Assembly (NCBI RefSeq): GCF_035917975.1
Contig: NZ_CP109130.1
Coordinates: forward strand, 4,526,001 to 4,590,000
Length of the DNA: 64,000 bases
Reading direction: 5' to 3'
Source: Streptosporangium sp. NBC_01756
Lineage (GTDB): Bacteria; Actinomycetota; Actinomycetes; Streptosporangiales; Streptosporangiaceae
The notes under the pieces were generated by a model. That model did no database searches, had not been told where the DNA came from, and saw only the letters and a list, made by a program, of their open reading frames with translations. The position numbers and the translations under genes are program-made. Shown here piece after piece: positions 25,456 through 33,832 of this stretch (position 1 is its first letter; every line of letters begins with the position of its first letter).

Positions 25456-26121
25456 ATGGTTCCGCGCATTCCCGTCAGCGTGGATCTGGTCGTCCTCACG
25501 GTGCGCTGCCAGGCGCTGAGCGCGCTCGTCTGGCGGCGTGACAAACCCCCCTACGAGGGACGCTGGGCCCTGTCAGGCGGCTTCATCCAGCTTGACGAGG
25601 ACCTGCCCGCCGCCGCGGCCAGGGTCCTCGCCGAACGGGCGGGCCTGCCCGGCGCGCCGGTCCACCTGGAGCAGCTCCAGACCTACGGCTACCCCGACCG
25701 TGACCCGCGTCAGCGCGTGCTGAGCGTCGCCTACCTCGGTCTCGCCCCCGACCTGCCGGCCTCCACCGAGGCCCACATGAGCTGGGAGCCGGTCTCCGCC
25801 CTGCGGGACATGGCCTTCGACCACCGGCGCATCATGGTCGACGGGATCGAGCGGGCCCGCAGCAAGCTGGAGTACACCCCGCTGGGGGCGGCCTTCTGCC
25901 CGCCGGAGTTCACCGTCGCCGACCTGCGCCGGGTCTACGAGATCGTCTGGGGCCGCACGCTGGACCCCCGCAACTTCCACCGCAAGGTCACCAAGGCCGA
26001 GGGCTTCCTGATGCCCACCGGCCACACCACCACCCGCGACGGAGGCCGTCCCGCCAAGCTCTACCGCCGCGGTCCGGCCGTGCTGCTGCACCCCCCGATG
26101 CTCCGCTCCCTCAAGGAGTGA
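25456..26121 (+). CDS. NrtR-like Nudix-domain transcriptional regulator
   Basis: A protein of 221 residues. Residues ~1-135 form a Nudix domain, but the catalytic Nudix box is degenerate (GGFIQLDEDL ... RVLAERAGL, lacking the REXXEE acidic pattern). Residues ~145-215 resemble the winged-helix domain of NrtR (FTVADLRRVYEIVWG, NFHRKVTKAEGFL, GRPAKLYR). NrtR proteins bind ADP-ribose-type ligands through the inactive Nudix domain and repress NAD metabolism genes. The target here is unknown: no NAD genes are visible in this window. The start could also be GTG 25447. No RBS is seen. Confidence 0.78.
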   Translation: MVPRIPVSVDLVVLTVRCQALSALVWRRDKPPYEGRWALSGGFIQLDEDLPAAAARVLAERAGLPGAPVHLEQLQTYGYPDRDPRQRVLSVAYLGLAPDLPASTEAHMSWEPVSALRDMAFDHRRIMVDGIERARSKLEYTPLGAAFCPPEFTVADLRRVYEIVWGRTLDPRNFHRKVTKAEGFLMPTGHTTTRDGGRPAKLYRRGPAVLLHPPMLRSLKE

Positions 26122-26133
26122 CCGGGACGGCGG

Positions 26134-26760
26134 TCAGAGGTCGTCGATCTCCGCCAGGTCGATGTCGACCTCGAAGGGGAGGCCGAGCTTCAGCCGGTCG
26201 TGGTGGATCCCGGTGAGCGCGTAGGACCCGGTCGCCGGGTCCAGTTCGTAGACGTAGACCGTCGGGTGGCCCTCGGCGTTCTCGATCCGCCAGAAGTGGG
26301 GGATGCCCGCCGCCGCGTAGAGGGCGGGTTTGCGCTCCCGATCGCGGATCTCGGACTCGGCGGAGACCACCTCGACGGCCAGAACGACGTCGGCCGGTTG
26401 ATAGGTGGTCTGCTGCGGGCTGGTGTCTCCGTCGGCCCGGACCACGATGAGATCCGGCTCGGGACGCTGGCGTTTCCCGAGCGTCACGGTCATCTCCCTA
26501 CGGACCCGCATATCCACCGGGGCCGCGCGGCGAAGCTCGCGCTCCAGGAGGAACATGATGAGTGAGTGGAAGCGGGTTTGGGGGCTCACGAAGATGAGAC
26601 TGCCATCGATCAGTTCGGTGTGAGGGGGAATCCCCGGCAACCGGTCCAGGTCATCGGCGGTGAACCCGCTCTCCGGGGGGAAGACCCAACGTGGCAGTGG
26701 CTCCGATCCGGATATATCCCCGTCAAGCGCTCCGGCCTCCGTCAGCGGTGCGATGCTCAT
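26134..26760 (-). CDS. Uma2 family (DUF820) PD-(D/E)XK nuclease-fold protein
   Basis: A protein of 208 residues from the ATG at 26760 (GGGAGGA five bases upstream). It has the Uma2/DUF820 pattern: HTELIDGSLIF, then QRPEPDLIVVR, VVLAVEVVSAES and KPALYAAAGIPHFWRI, i.e. the E-D-ExV layout of the restriction endonuclease-like fold. The family is very abundant in actinobacteria and cyanobacteria and its physiological role is unknown; nuclease activity is only predicted. It is convergent with the Nudix regulator and divergent from hisC. Confidence 0.85.
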   Translation of the reverse strand: MSIAPLTEAGALDGDISGSEPLPRWVFPPESGFTADDLDRLPGIPPHTELIDGSLIFVSPQTRFHSLIMFLLERELRRAAPVDMRVRREMTVTLGKRQRPEPDLIVVRADGDTSPQQTTYQPADVVLAVEVVSAESEIRDRERKPALYAAAGIPHFWRIENAEGHPTVYVYELDPATGSYALTGIHHDRLKLGLPFEVDIDLAEIDDL

Positions 26761-26831
26761 GTCGTCCTCCCGGTCGGGCACGCCTCTCACCTCCAGTCTT
26801 ACAGGATGATGCCCCATCCGCCCGCTCCTCA

Positions 26832-26846
26832 TAAAGTAAGACCATG
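26832..26846 (+). promoter_or_regulatory. Candidate -10 giving a leaderless hisC transcript
   Basis: TAAAGT at 26832-26837 places the predicted transcription start at the A of the ATG at 26844. No Shine-Dalgarno sequence is present ahead of this start, consistent with leaderless translation. Inference from motif spacing only. Confidence 0.35.
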
Positions 26847-27905
26847 CCTCGTTTCCGCGCGATCCTGGACACAATGCCCCCTTACAAGGCGGGCAAGGCC
26901 GTGGTGTCAGCCGACGGCCGGTCCTACAAGCTGTCTTCGAACGAATCCCCCTACGCGCCGCTGCCCTCGGTGGTCGAGGCGGTCGCGAAGGCCGCCGCCG
27001 AGATCCACCGCTATCCCGACCCCGCGTCGGCCGGGCTGACGGACGCCATCGCCGAGCGGTACGGCGTGCCGCCCGAGCACGTCGCGCTCGGCGCCGGTTC
27101 GGTGACGGTGGCCCAGCAGCTCTTCGAGACCGTGAGCGAGCCGGGCGCCGAGGTGATCTACGCCTGGCGGTCGTTCGAGGCGTACCCGCTGCTGGCCGAC
27201 CTGGCCGGGACGACCTCGGTCCAGGTCCCGCTGCTGGGCGAGACCCACCATCTGGACGCCATGGCCGAGGCGATCACCCCGCAGACGCGCATGCTCTTCG
27301 TCTGCAACCCGAACAACCCGACCGGCACGGTCGTCCACGCGGCCGAGCTGGCGGCCTTCCTCGACCGGGTCCCCGAGAACGTGCTCGTCGTCCTCGACGA
27401 GGCCTACCACGAGTACGTCAGGGACGCCGACGTCACCGACGGGCTCACCGTCTACCGCGAGCGGCCCAACGTGGCCGTGCTGCGCACGTTCTCCAAGGCG
27501 TACGGCCTCGCCGGGCTCCGGGTGGGCTACCTGATCGCCGACGAGCCGGTGGCGGCCGCCGTACGGAAGACGACGGTGCCCTTCGCGGTCAACCACCTGG
27601 CCCAGGCCGCGGCCATCGCCTCCCTGGCGGCCGAGGACGAGCTGCTGGAGCGGGTGGACACGGTGGTCAAGGAGCGCACCCGGGTCCGTGAGGCCCTGAT
27701 CGCCCAGGGCTGGACGGTGCCCGTCACCGAGGCCAACTTCGTCTGGCTCCGGCTGGGGGAGCGCACGGCGGAGTTCGCCGGGGCCTGCGCGGCCGAAGGC
27801 GTCGCGGTGCGTCCCTTCGCCGGTGAGGGCGCCAGGATCTCCATCGGCTCTCCCGAGGCCAATGACACCTTCCTGGCCGCCGCCGCGGCGTTCCGGCGCG
27901 GCTGA
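26844..27905 (+). CDS. hisC: Histidinol-phosphate/aromatic aminotransferase (HisC family)
   Basis: A fold-type I PLP aminotransferase of 353 residues. Substrate- and cofactor-binding motifs [30 protein letters not shown] and the PLP lysine in [16 protein letters not shown] are all present; the length fits HisC. It may act on histidinol phosphate or on aromatic amino acids (the closely related pat genes); the gene is not with other his genes, which favours a second, aromatic-type copy. It is convergent with the regulator downstream through a strong shared terminator. Confidence 0.87.
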   Translation: MPRFRAILDTMPPYKAGKAVVSADGRSYKLSSNESPYAPLPSVVEAVAKAAAEIHRYPDPASAGLTDAIAERYGVPPEHVALGAGSVTVAQQLFETVSEPGAEVIYAWRSFEAYPLLADLAGTTSVQVPLLGETHHLDAMAEAITPQTRMLFVCNPNNPTGTVVHAAELAAFLDRVPENVLVVLDEAYHEYVRDADVTDGLTVYRERPNVAVLRTFSKAYGLAGLRVGYLIADEPVAAAVRKTTVPFAVNHLAQAAAIASLAAEDELLERVDTVVKERTRVREALIAQGWTVPVTEANFVWLRLGERTAEFAGACAAEGVAVRPFAGEGARISIGSPEANDTFLAAAAAFRRG

Positions 27906-27914
27906 GACGGGCCG

Positions 27915-27958
27915 CGTGGTCCGGGGCCGCACCGGGTGGGGCGGCCCTGCGGACCACG
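27915..27958. terminator. Bidirectional terminator between hisC and the regulator gene
   Basis: Nested inverted repeat: CGTGGTCCG (27915-27923) pairs with CGGACCACG (27950-27958), and GGGCCGC (27924-27930) with GCGGCCC (27941-27947). It lies between two convergent stop codons. Confidence 0.75.
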
Positions 27959-27968
27959 GGAACCGTGC

Positions 27969-29318
27969 TCAGCGGTTGCCGAGCTTCTCCACGATCAGAC
28001 GGTAGAGCTGACGGGGCCGGCCCGGCTGCGGGGTGCGGTTCGGCGGAAGCGGCCACGCGAGTCCCTCGTCGACCAACGTGCGCAGCAGCCGCCGTGCCGT
28101 GCGCGGGGTGACGCCGAGCATCTTGCCCGCGCCCTCCGCGTCCACCACCGTGTCTCCCCCTTCCAGCTTGGCCGCCAGGCGGGCCAGCACCTCCACGCCC
28201 TTCGGCTTCAGCGGCCCGCCGCCCTGCGGCGGCACCCTGGGCGCGGGGACCAGCGCCCTGCCCTCGCGGTCCACCGCGAAGCCCTGCGCCTGCTTGCCCG
28301 CCTGGGTGCGCGCCAGGGCCGCCCGTGCGTGGGACTCGGCGTCATGGGCCGTACGGCCCATGCCGACCCCCACCTCCACCGCGAGGCCGAGCTCGTCGCG
28401 CACGCGCGCCGCGAACGGCAGCACCCGGAAGCCCTCGGTGGCCGTCGCCACCGAGCCCCGGGTCGCGGTGACCATGTAGCTGTGATCGTCGATCGAGGTC
28501 ACCGACGCGTTGATCCGGTTCGCCTCCTGCACCAGCAGCCGGTGCAGGGACAGCCGGAGCTCGTCGCGCCAGTAGCGCGGCGCCGCCCGGCGGACCGGTT
28601 CACGGAGCGTCGGCACCTCCACCAGAACGACCGTGAGCTGTGACTCCTCCAGCCGGTGGTGCGCGCCGAGCAGGGCCGCCGTGTGCAGCGCCGTACGGAC
28701 CGCCGCGGAGGTCGGCCGGATCCTGACGACCGGGACTCCGGCCGCCTGCAGTCGCTCGGCCACGGCGGGCAGGCAGGTCAGCGCCCCACTGGTGGCGCCC
28801 TGGCGGGCCAGACGTTCGTGGAAGGCCGCGATCGTGCCGGTGGCCCCCGGCTCGTCGCGGCTGTGCACGTCCGTGGCCGGCAGGTTCAGATCGGTGTAGG
28901 CCTCCTCGACGTCGGCCCGGCTCAGCACATCGACACTGACCCTGCGCGGGTCGATCCGCTCGTCCAGTGCGGCCCTGGCCAGCGCGGCGATCAGGGCGGC
29001 GCCGCCGAGCTGGACATACGTCGCAGGCATCGTCAGCACCCCTGAGCGTCGCGCCAGGTCATAGGGGACCGGACTGGCGAAGAGGCAGGCGTCCACCCCT
29101 GCCCCCAGCCGGGTCACCTTGTCGGCGGCCTCCTGCTCGTCCCGGTAGGCAGCGGCCACCAGGCGGCAAGGCAGGGGAGCCGCCGCGTGTCCCATCAACA
29201 TCACCCGCTCCACAAGGTCATGGGGGCCCACCACACCGATAGTGAGGTCCGGTGTCATGGCACCCGGGCGTGACACTCGTGGAGTTTCTTCGGCCCGCTC
29301 GACCAATGTTCGTCCCAT
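27969..29318 (-). CDS. Putative winged-helix transcriptional regulator with large N-terminal sensory part
   Basis: A protein of 449 residues. The last ~70 residues (AGKMLGVTPRTARRLLRTLVDEGLAW, then PGRPRQLYRL) form a winged helix-turn-helix. The rest has an N-terminal region opening TIGVVGPHDLVERVM, a central region, and a segment like a nucleotide-cyclase/GGDEF-type fold (DELGLAVEVGVGMGRTAHDAESHARAAL) without catalytic acids. This architecture occurs in actinobacterial regulators of unknown function. The start is uncertain: ATG 29258 would also fit (MTPDLTIGVVG). It lies just upstream of, but is transcribed in the same direction as and after, murA, from which it is separated by 164 bases. 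No target is known. Confidence 0.65.
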   Translation of the reverse strand: MGRTLVERAEETPRVSRPGAMTPDLTIGVVGPHDLVERVMLMGHAAAPLPCRLVAAAYRDEQEAADKVTRLGAGVDACLFASPVPYDLARRSGVLTMPATYVQLGGAALIAALARAALDERIDPRRVSVDVLSRADVEEAYTDLNLPATDVHSRDEPGATGTIAAFHERLARQGATSGALTCLPAVAERLQAAGVPVVRIRPTSAAVRTALHTAALLGAHHRLEESQLTVVLVEVPTLREPVRRAAPRYWRDELRLSLHRLLVQEANRINASVTSIDDHSYMVTATRGSVATATEGFRVLPFAARVRDELGLAVEVGVGMGRTAHDAESHARAALARTQAGKQAQGFAVDREGRALVPAPRVPPQGGGPLKPKGVEVLARLAAKLEGGDTVVDAEGAGKMLGVTPRTARRLLRTLVDEGLAWPLPPNRTPQPGRPRQLYRLIVEKLGNR

Positions 29319-29482
29319 CCTGCGTCCGTTTGTTTTCGGCTCTCTTTTGGAACGATCGCTTGTGGGGGCCGTAATGTCACGCCCGATTTGCCGCCAATTC
29401 CGGGGGGAACCCGACGGCTAAACCCCTAACAGTAAGTGTTTACACAGGTCAGGGCGCTTTTTGGGAGACTGAAACCCACTGA
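29319..29482. promoter_or_regulatory. Intergenic region with GTGTTTACAC palindrome
   Basis: Relatively AT-rich spacer between the murA stop and the regulator start. The near-palindrome GTGT-TT-ACAC at 29436-29445 and the TTACTGTTAGGGG next to it on the minus strand could be operator and promoter of the regulator gene, perhaps autoregulated. No experimental support; motif reading only. Confidence 0.35.
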
Positions 29483-30751
29483 TTATGAGGATGAAATCTC
29501 TCGTCGTACATCTGCGCCCAAGGCCTGCATGCGCTCGGCCAGATATGAGTGGCCGCGGTCGATGAGATAACCGGATTCGATGACGGTCTCCCCCTCGGCG
29601 GCGAGACCGGCAAGAACCAGGGCGATTCCGGAACGGAGATCGTGTGCGGTCACCTCGGTACCGGTCAGCGGAGTGGCGCCGCGGACGACGGCGCTGTTCT
29701 CTTTGACCTCGATGTCCGCGCCCATCTTGTTCAGTTCGGAGGCCAGGGCGAAACGGCCGTCGAAGATACGCTCGTGAATGTAGCTGGCACCTTCGGCGAG
29801 GCAGGCGACCGTCATGATCGGCGACTGCAGGTCGGTCGCGAATCCCGGGTAGGTGTCGGTGATGACGTTGATCGGGCGCAGCGGGCGATCCCGGCGCACA
29901 TGGAGCACCGCACCGTGGTCGGCGAATTCGACCCCCATCTGCTCCAGTTTGTAACGGACCACGCCGAGGTGGTCCAGATCGGCGCCGACCAGGTTGACCT
30001 CGCCACCGGTGATCGCCGCGGCCATGGCGAACACGCCCGCGTCGAGACGGTCGGGCATCACGGTGTGCTCGACGGCCTGGAGCTCCTCCACGCCCTCCAC
30101 GGTGATGAACCCGGTGCCCCCACCGCTGATCTTCGCGCCCATCCGGGTCAGCATCTCGATCACATCGAGGACCTCGGGCTCCAGTGCGGCGTTCTCGATC
30201 ACGGTGGTGCCGCGGCCGATGGCGGCCGCCATGATCAGGTTCTCGGTGCCGGTGTGTGAGGGGGTGTCCAGATAGAGCGTGGCGCCGGTGAATCCGGCGG
30301 TCTTGACGTGGATGACGGCGTCGCCCTCGTCCACGATCGCGCCGAGGCGCTTGTAGCCCAGGTAGTGGAAGTCCAGGTTGCGGCTGCCGAGGTTGCAGCC
30401 GCCCACACCCTCGATGATCGCCTCACCGAGGCGGTGCAGCAGCGCGGGCACGAAGAGCACGGAGCCACGGAAGCGACGGGCGATCTCGGCGGGCAGCACC
30501 GGGCTTTTCAACCGGGAGGCGTCGATCACCAGGGTGCGCTCGGCCTCATGAAGCTCGACTTTGGCGCCGATCGCCTCGGCCAGCTCGACTGCGCGGCGCA
30601 CGTCCTCGATGATCGGAACATTGCGCAGGACCGTGCGGCCCTTGGCCGCCAGCAGCGCCGCACCGATCATGGGCAGCACGGCGTTTTTGGCACCCTGGAT
30701 GAAGGCGGTTCCACGGAGGGGGTTGCCACCGCGCACGCGGTAACGGACCAT
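29483..30751 (-). CDS. murA: UDP-N-acetylglucosamine 1-carboxyvinyltransferase (divergent MurA)
   Basis: An EPSP-synthase-fold enolpyruvyl transferase of 422 residues. It catalyses transfer of enolpyruvate from PEP to UDP-GlcNAc, the first committed step of peptidoglycan synthesis. N-terminal GAKNAVLPMIGAALL holds the catalytic Lys-Asn. The active-site loop reads GGCNLGSRNLDFH: the cysteine attacked by fosfomycin and the following arginine are retained, but the usual RPVDLH is changed. PGFATDLQ, ELNKMGAD and DLRSGIALVLAGL match the family. It is probably the second, more divergent of the two MurA types seen in actinobacteria. RBS AAGGAG lies nine bases before the ATG. Confidence 0.85.
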   Translation of the reverse strand: MVRYRVRGGNPLRGTAFIQGAKNAVLPMIGAALLAAKGRTVLRNVPIIEDVRRAVELAEAIGAKVELHEAERTLVIDASRLKSPVLPAEIARRFRGSVLFVPALLHRLGEAIIEGVGGCNLGSRNLDFHYLGYKRLGAIVDEGDAVIHVKTAGFTGATLYLDTPSHTGTENLIMAAAIGRGTTVIENAALEPEVLDVIEMLTRMGAKISGGGTGFITVEGVEELQAVEHTVMPDRLDAGVFAMAAAITGGEVNLVGADLDHLGVVRYKLEQMGVEFADHGAVLHVRRDRPLRPINVITDTYPGFATDLQSPIMTVACLAEGASYIHERIFDGRFALASELNKMGADIEVKENSAVVRGATPLTGTEVTAHDLRSGIALVLAGLAAEGETVIESGYLIDRGHSYLAERMQALGADVRREISSS

Positions 30752-30904
30752 GCGTCATGCTCCTTGGGAAGGGGAATCGGAGATTGTCGTGACTCGGAAA
30801 ACGAGTGGCGGCAGCCAGAGGGGTTGTCGGCCAACAGTAGTCGCTGGACGTCCCTGAACCGGCCACTTCGGGTGGCAATTACCCCATAGGTCACTGATCA
30901 CTCT

Positions 30905-30920
30905 GAGGCTTGTGAGCCTC
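30905..30920 (-). terminator. Small hairpin downstream of the membrane protein gene
   Basis: GAGGCT-tgtg-AGCCTC lies 50 bases past the stop of the minus-strand membrane protein gene (30972), in the 220-base spacer that also holds the murA promoter region. No T-run. Confidence 0.4.
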
Positions 30921-30971
30921 CACGCAATGGTCCCGCACCGCCCGACGACTCGGTGCGTGGAAGCGGTGTTC

Positions 30972-32012
30972 TCAGGCGGCTCTGGTGCTCCCCCTGTCCG
31001 CGGGGACGAGCGGCGAGGCGGCGGACAGGAGATTGGCGGCCCGCTGGTCGACGAAGCGGGTGACGACCTGCTGGCCGTACCCGAAGGCCATGGCCCAGAC
31101 CAGGATGGCGGGCTGGGAGCCGAGCCCGGAGAAGCCGGGGACGGAGCCGGAGTTCAGAATCAACAGGCCCAGTACGGAGGTGGCCACCCCCGCCGGGGCC
31201 TTGAGCAGGTTCTGGACCACCGCCAGCGAGTAACGGGTGGACAGGTCCGAGTGAGTGGAGAGCGTGGCCGCCGTGGCCAGTGCCGCGCCCAGCATCCCGA
31301 TCAGGGCGACCAGCGGGACGTCGCCGTGGCCGGGCCGCAGACCGCCGGTCGGGCAGACCTGCGCGGGCAGCTGCCCCTGGACCTGGGCCACCGCCTGGTT
31401 GCCGCACATCGGGATGACGTCCGGCCAGATCGCGCCGACGGCCACCACTCCCAGCACGATCAGGCTCAGCATGACCACCCCGCCGAGCAGCAGGTTGCGG
31501 AAGCTGCGCACCCGGCCGGTCTCCATCGCCTGCGCGGTGTAGGCGGCCCGCAGCACCGACTGCATCAACGGCCGGTCGCCCTCCCCCAGGTCTCCGGCGG
31601 CGAGCCGGGCCTGCAGGTGTGCCAGCCGGGGGTCGTCACCGGGCAGGTACGCCCGGCCGATCGCCGCCACCTCGGGGGCCCGGCCGCACAGCTCGGCCGT
31701 CGGCAGCACGCCGTACATCATCACGGTCGCGCTGTTGACGTTGGACCAGGCACCCTCCACGGCGTGGCCGGTCAGCCAGCGCCGCAGGCCGTTCCTGCCC
31801 TGCGCGTAGGACTCCGCACGGGCCAGGTGCGTGCCGATGCCCTCGCCCACGGACACCAGCTGGCCCGCCCCGTCGCGGATGGTCAGGGCGCGTTCGGTCT
31901 CGGCGCGGATCTCCTCGCTGCGGGTGGACACGTAGACCCGCCAGGTGCCCGGCCAGCGCAGCACGCCGGTGTCGCCGATCCGTTCTGGGAATGCCGACTG
32001 GTCGAGCGCCAT
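30972..32012 (-). CDS. Membrane protein of unknown function
   Basis: A protein of 346 residues that I do not recognise. The N-terminal ~165 residues are soluble (RWPGTWRVYVSTRSEEIRAETERAL at the start), followed by a hydrophobic helix at about 172-195, an extracytoplasmic loop containing two cysteines (MCGNQ ... VCPTG), then two or three further helices (about 230-252, 265-285, 300-315). An RBS, GGAGGAA, precedes the ATG at 32012. It is flanked by murA and purD on the same strand but with large gaps, so an operon is unlikely. The cysteine pair suggests a disulfide outside the membrane. Confidence 0.7.
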   Translation of the reverse strand: MALDQSAFPERIGDTGVLRWPGTWRVYVSTRSEEIRAETERALTIRDGAGQLVSVGEGIGTHLARAESYAQGRNGLRRWLTGHAVEGAWSNVNSATVMMYGVLPTAELCGRAPEVAAIGRAYLPGDDPRLAHLQARLAAGDLGEGDRPLMQSVLRAAYTAQAMETGRVRSFRNLLLGGVVMLSLIVLGVVAVGAIWPDVIPMCGNQAVAQVQGQLPAQVCPTGGLRPGHGDVPLVALIGMLGAALATAATLSTHSDLSTRYSLAVVQNLLKAPAGVATSVLGLLILNSGSVPGFSGLGSQPAILVWAMAFGYGQQVVTRFVDQRAANLLSAASPLVPADRGSTRAA

Positions 32013-32167
32013 CGTTCCTCCGTGGGGGCGGAGCGGCAGGGACGGGCAGAGACTGCCCCCGGCTTATCGCGGCATGCCGATCAGACGCTACCGGAATACG
32101 GGCCGGGGTTCCGGCCTCCGGACGGGGTGAAGGCCGGATGGGAAAACCTCCCGAGCCCTGGCATCCA

Positions 32168-32197
32168 CCCCGCCCTCCAGGAGGGCGGGGGACGTCA
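32168..32197 (-). terminator. GC hairpin abutting the purD stop codon
   Basis: CCCCGCCCTC-cag-GAGGGCGGGG (32168-32190) is followed by GACG and then TCA, which is the purD stop codon read on the minus strand. It is one of three similarly built hairpins in the window that end on a minus-strand stop. Confidence 0.65.
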
Positions 32198-33505
32198 GGC
32201 GTCCCGTTCCGCCTCCGGTGCCTCAGGTGCCGCCGGGTGAGCGGCCCGGGTGTCCCCGGGAGCCGTTCCGGAGAGCACGTCGCCCCCCGCGATGTCCGTG
32301 CGGTGGTGCGAGCCGCGCAGCCGGACGCGGCCGACCGCCTCGTAGGCGGCCGCGCGTGCCGCGGCCACGTCGGGGCCGGTGCCGACCACGCTGAGCACCC
32401 GCCCGCCGGCGGAGACGATCCGGTCGCCGTCGGACGCGGTCCCCGAGTGCAGGACGTAGGCGTCGCCGCCGACGTCGGAGAGCCCTTCGACGACGTCGCC
32501 CCTGACGGGGTCGGCCGGGTAGTTCTCCGCCGCGACCACCACGGTCACCGCGGCGCCGTCCCGGTAGGACAGCGGCCCGAACCCGCCGAGTGTCCCGTCC
32601 GCGCAGGCCAGCAGCAGGCCGCCGAGCGGCGTCTCCAGCCGGTCCAGCACGACCTGGGTCTCCGGGTCGCCGAACCGCGCGTTGAACTCGATCACCTTCG
32701 GCCCCCGCGAGGTGAGAGCCAGCCCCACGAAGAGCACCCCGGTGTACGGCATGCCGCGCCTGGCCAGCTCGGTCACCGTCGGGATGACGGTCTCGTCCAT
32801 CACCCGGCGGGTGAGGTCCTCGGGCGCCCACGGCAACGGCGTGTAGGCGCCCATGCCACCGGTGTTGGGGCCCTTGTCGCCGTCGTAGGCCCGCTTGTGG
32901 TCCTGGGCGGGCTGGAGCGGCACGGCCGTGGACCCGTCGCAGAGCGCGAACAGCGACACCTCGGGACCGTCGAGGAACTCCTCGATGACGACCCGCTCGC
33001 ACGAGGCGGCGTGGCTGAGCGCCTCGTCCCGGTCCTCGGTGACCACCACACCCTTGCCGGCCGCCAGGCCGTCGTCCTTGACCACGTACGGCGTGCCGAA
33101 CTCCGCCAGCGCCGCGGCGGCCTCCTCGGGGGTGACACAGGTGCGCGACCGTGCGGTGGGCACGCCCGCCGCGACCATGACCTCCTTGGCGAACGCCTTG
33201 GAGCCCTCGATCAGGGCGGCGTCCCGGGAGGGCCCGAAGCACGGGATGCCCGCCTCCCTGACCGCGTCCGCCACTCCGGCGACCAGCGGCGCCTCGGGGC
33301 CGATCACGACCAGGCCGGCCTCCAGCTCCGTGGCCAGCCGGCTCACCGCCGCGGGGTCGGTCGGGGTCACCGGATGCAAGGTCGCGACCTGTGCGATGCC
33401 GGCGTTGCCGGGAGCACAGTGAACCTCGGTGACCTGGGGGTCTGCTGCCAGCGACCGGCACAGGGCGTGTTCACGCCCGCCGGATCCAATCACAAGAACG
33501 CGCAC
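32195..33505 (-). CDS. purD: Phosphoribosylamine-glycine ligase
   Basis: An ATP-grasp enzyme of 436 residues for the second step of purine synthesis (phosphoribosylamine + glycine + ATP to GAR). N-terminal VLVIGSGGREHAL, then GPEAPLVAG, GTPYVVKDDGLAAGKGVVV, GPNTGGMGAYTPLP and EFNARFGDPETQ are the family signatures. Start at GTG 33505, directly in front of the first conserved residues. The C-terminus carries an extra ~20-residue Ala/Pro/Glu-rich tail (APGDTRAAHPAAPEAPEAE), created where the frame runs into a conserved hairpin sequence that supplies the stop. Confidence 0.96.
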   Translation of the reverse strand: MRVLVIGSGGREHALCRSLAADPQVTEVHCAPGNAGIAQVATLHPVTPTDPAAVSRLATELEAGLVVIGPEAPLVAGVADAVREAGIPCFGPSRDAALIEGSKAFAKEVMVAAGVPTARSRTCVTPEEAAAALAEFGTPYVVKDDGLAAGKGVVVTEDRDEALSHAASCERVVIEEFLDGPEVSLFALCDGSTAVPLQPAQDHKRAYDGDKGPNTGGMGAYTPLPWAPEDLTRRVMDETVIPTVTELARRGMPYTGVLFVGLALTSRGPKVIEFNARFGDPETQVVLDRLETPLGGLLLACADGTLGGFGPLSYRDGAAVTVVVAAENYPADPVRGDVVEGLSDVGGDAYVLHSGTASDGDRIVSAGGRVLSVVGTGPDVAAARAAAYEAVGRVRLRGSHHRTDIAGGDVLSGTAPGDTRAAHPAAPEAPEAERDA

Positions 33506-33537
33506 TCGCGAGAGCCTATCGGCCCCCGCCCGGCGCA

Positions 33538-33558
33538 CTGTCCACAGGCTGTGGACAG
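33538..33558. other. Paired inverted DnaA-box-like 9-mers
   Basis: CTGTCCACA at 33538-33546 and its reverse complement TGTGGACAG at 33550-33558, spaced by GGC. Actinobacterial DnaA boxes follow TTGTCCACA, so each 9-mer differs at one position. They lie in the spacer between purD and the corA promoter. Binding by DnaA is inference. Confidence 0.45.
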
Positions 33559-33672
33559 CGGTTCCGCGCGTCGACGCGACGGGCCGCGGCCGTAAAGGAC
33601 GTGTGAATTCTGTCAGGTTCCGGCTGATCTCCCATGGGGCGCGGGGGTAGGCTGGGTGACATGCCAGATCTG

Positions 33673-33708
33673 TGCTAGGTTTGGTCGGCTATGCCTGTCT
33701 CTTGCTGA
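33673..33708 (+). promoter_or_regulatory. Candidate corA promoter and six-codon leader ORF
   Basis: An extended -10, TGC-TAGGTT, at 33673-33681 predicts transcription from about 33688. The first codons available form the mini-ORF ATG CCT GTC TCT TGC TGA at 33691-33708. The whole 33506-33890 spacer holds no conventional gene; it would form a ~200-base leader of corA with this mini-ORF and the longer one at 33725. Confidence 0.4.
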
Positions 33709-33724
33709 TTGGAGGTGGTTGGGG

Positions 33725-33832
33725 ATGTCCTCTGGCGATCCCAGCAGTACGTGCCGCGCACGCCTTCTGTGCGCACTCTCCCACCACTCCGGATCAGTGC
33801 CCGACCGGGCTCCGCGCGCATTCCCCTGTTGA
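33725..33832 (+). CDS. Possible 35-residue leader peptide upstream of corA
   Basis: An ORF of 35 codons from an ATG at 33725 with GGAGG at 33711-33715, ending TGA at 33832, 58 bases before the corA start. The peptide begins MSSGDPSSTCRARLLC and contains four prolines and three cysteines. It is too short to classify. Its position in the leader of a magnesium transporter gene recalls upstream ORFs that sense conditions by ribosome stalling (mgtL, mgtP types), but nothing here proves translation. Confidence 0.35.
   Translation: MSSGDPSSTCRARLLCALSHHSGSVPDRAPRAFPC

Noticed and set aside
25456..26121. Active Nudix hydrolase
   Set aside because: The catalytic REXXEE residues are missing; regulator function fits better.
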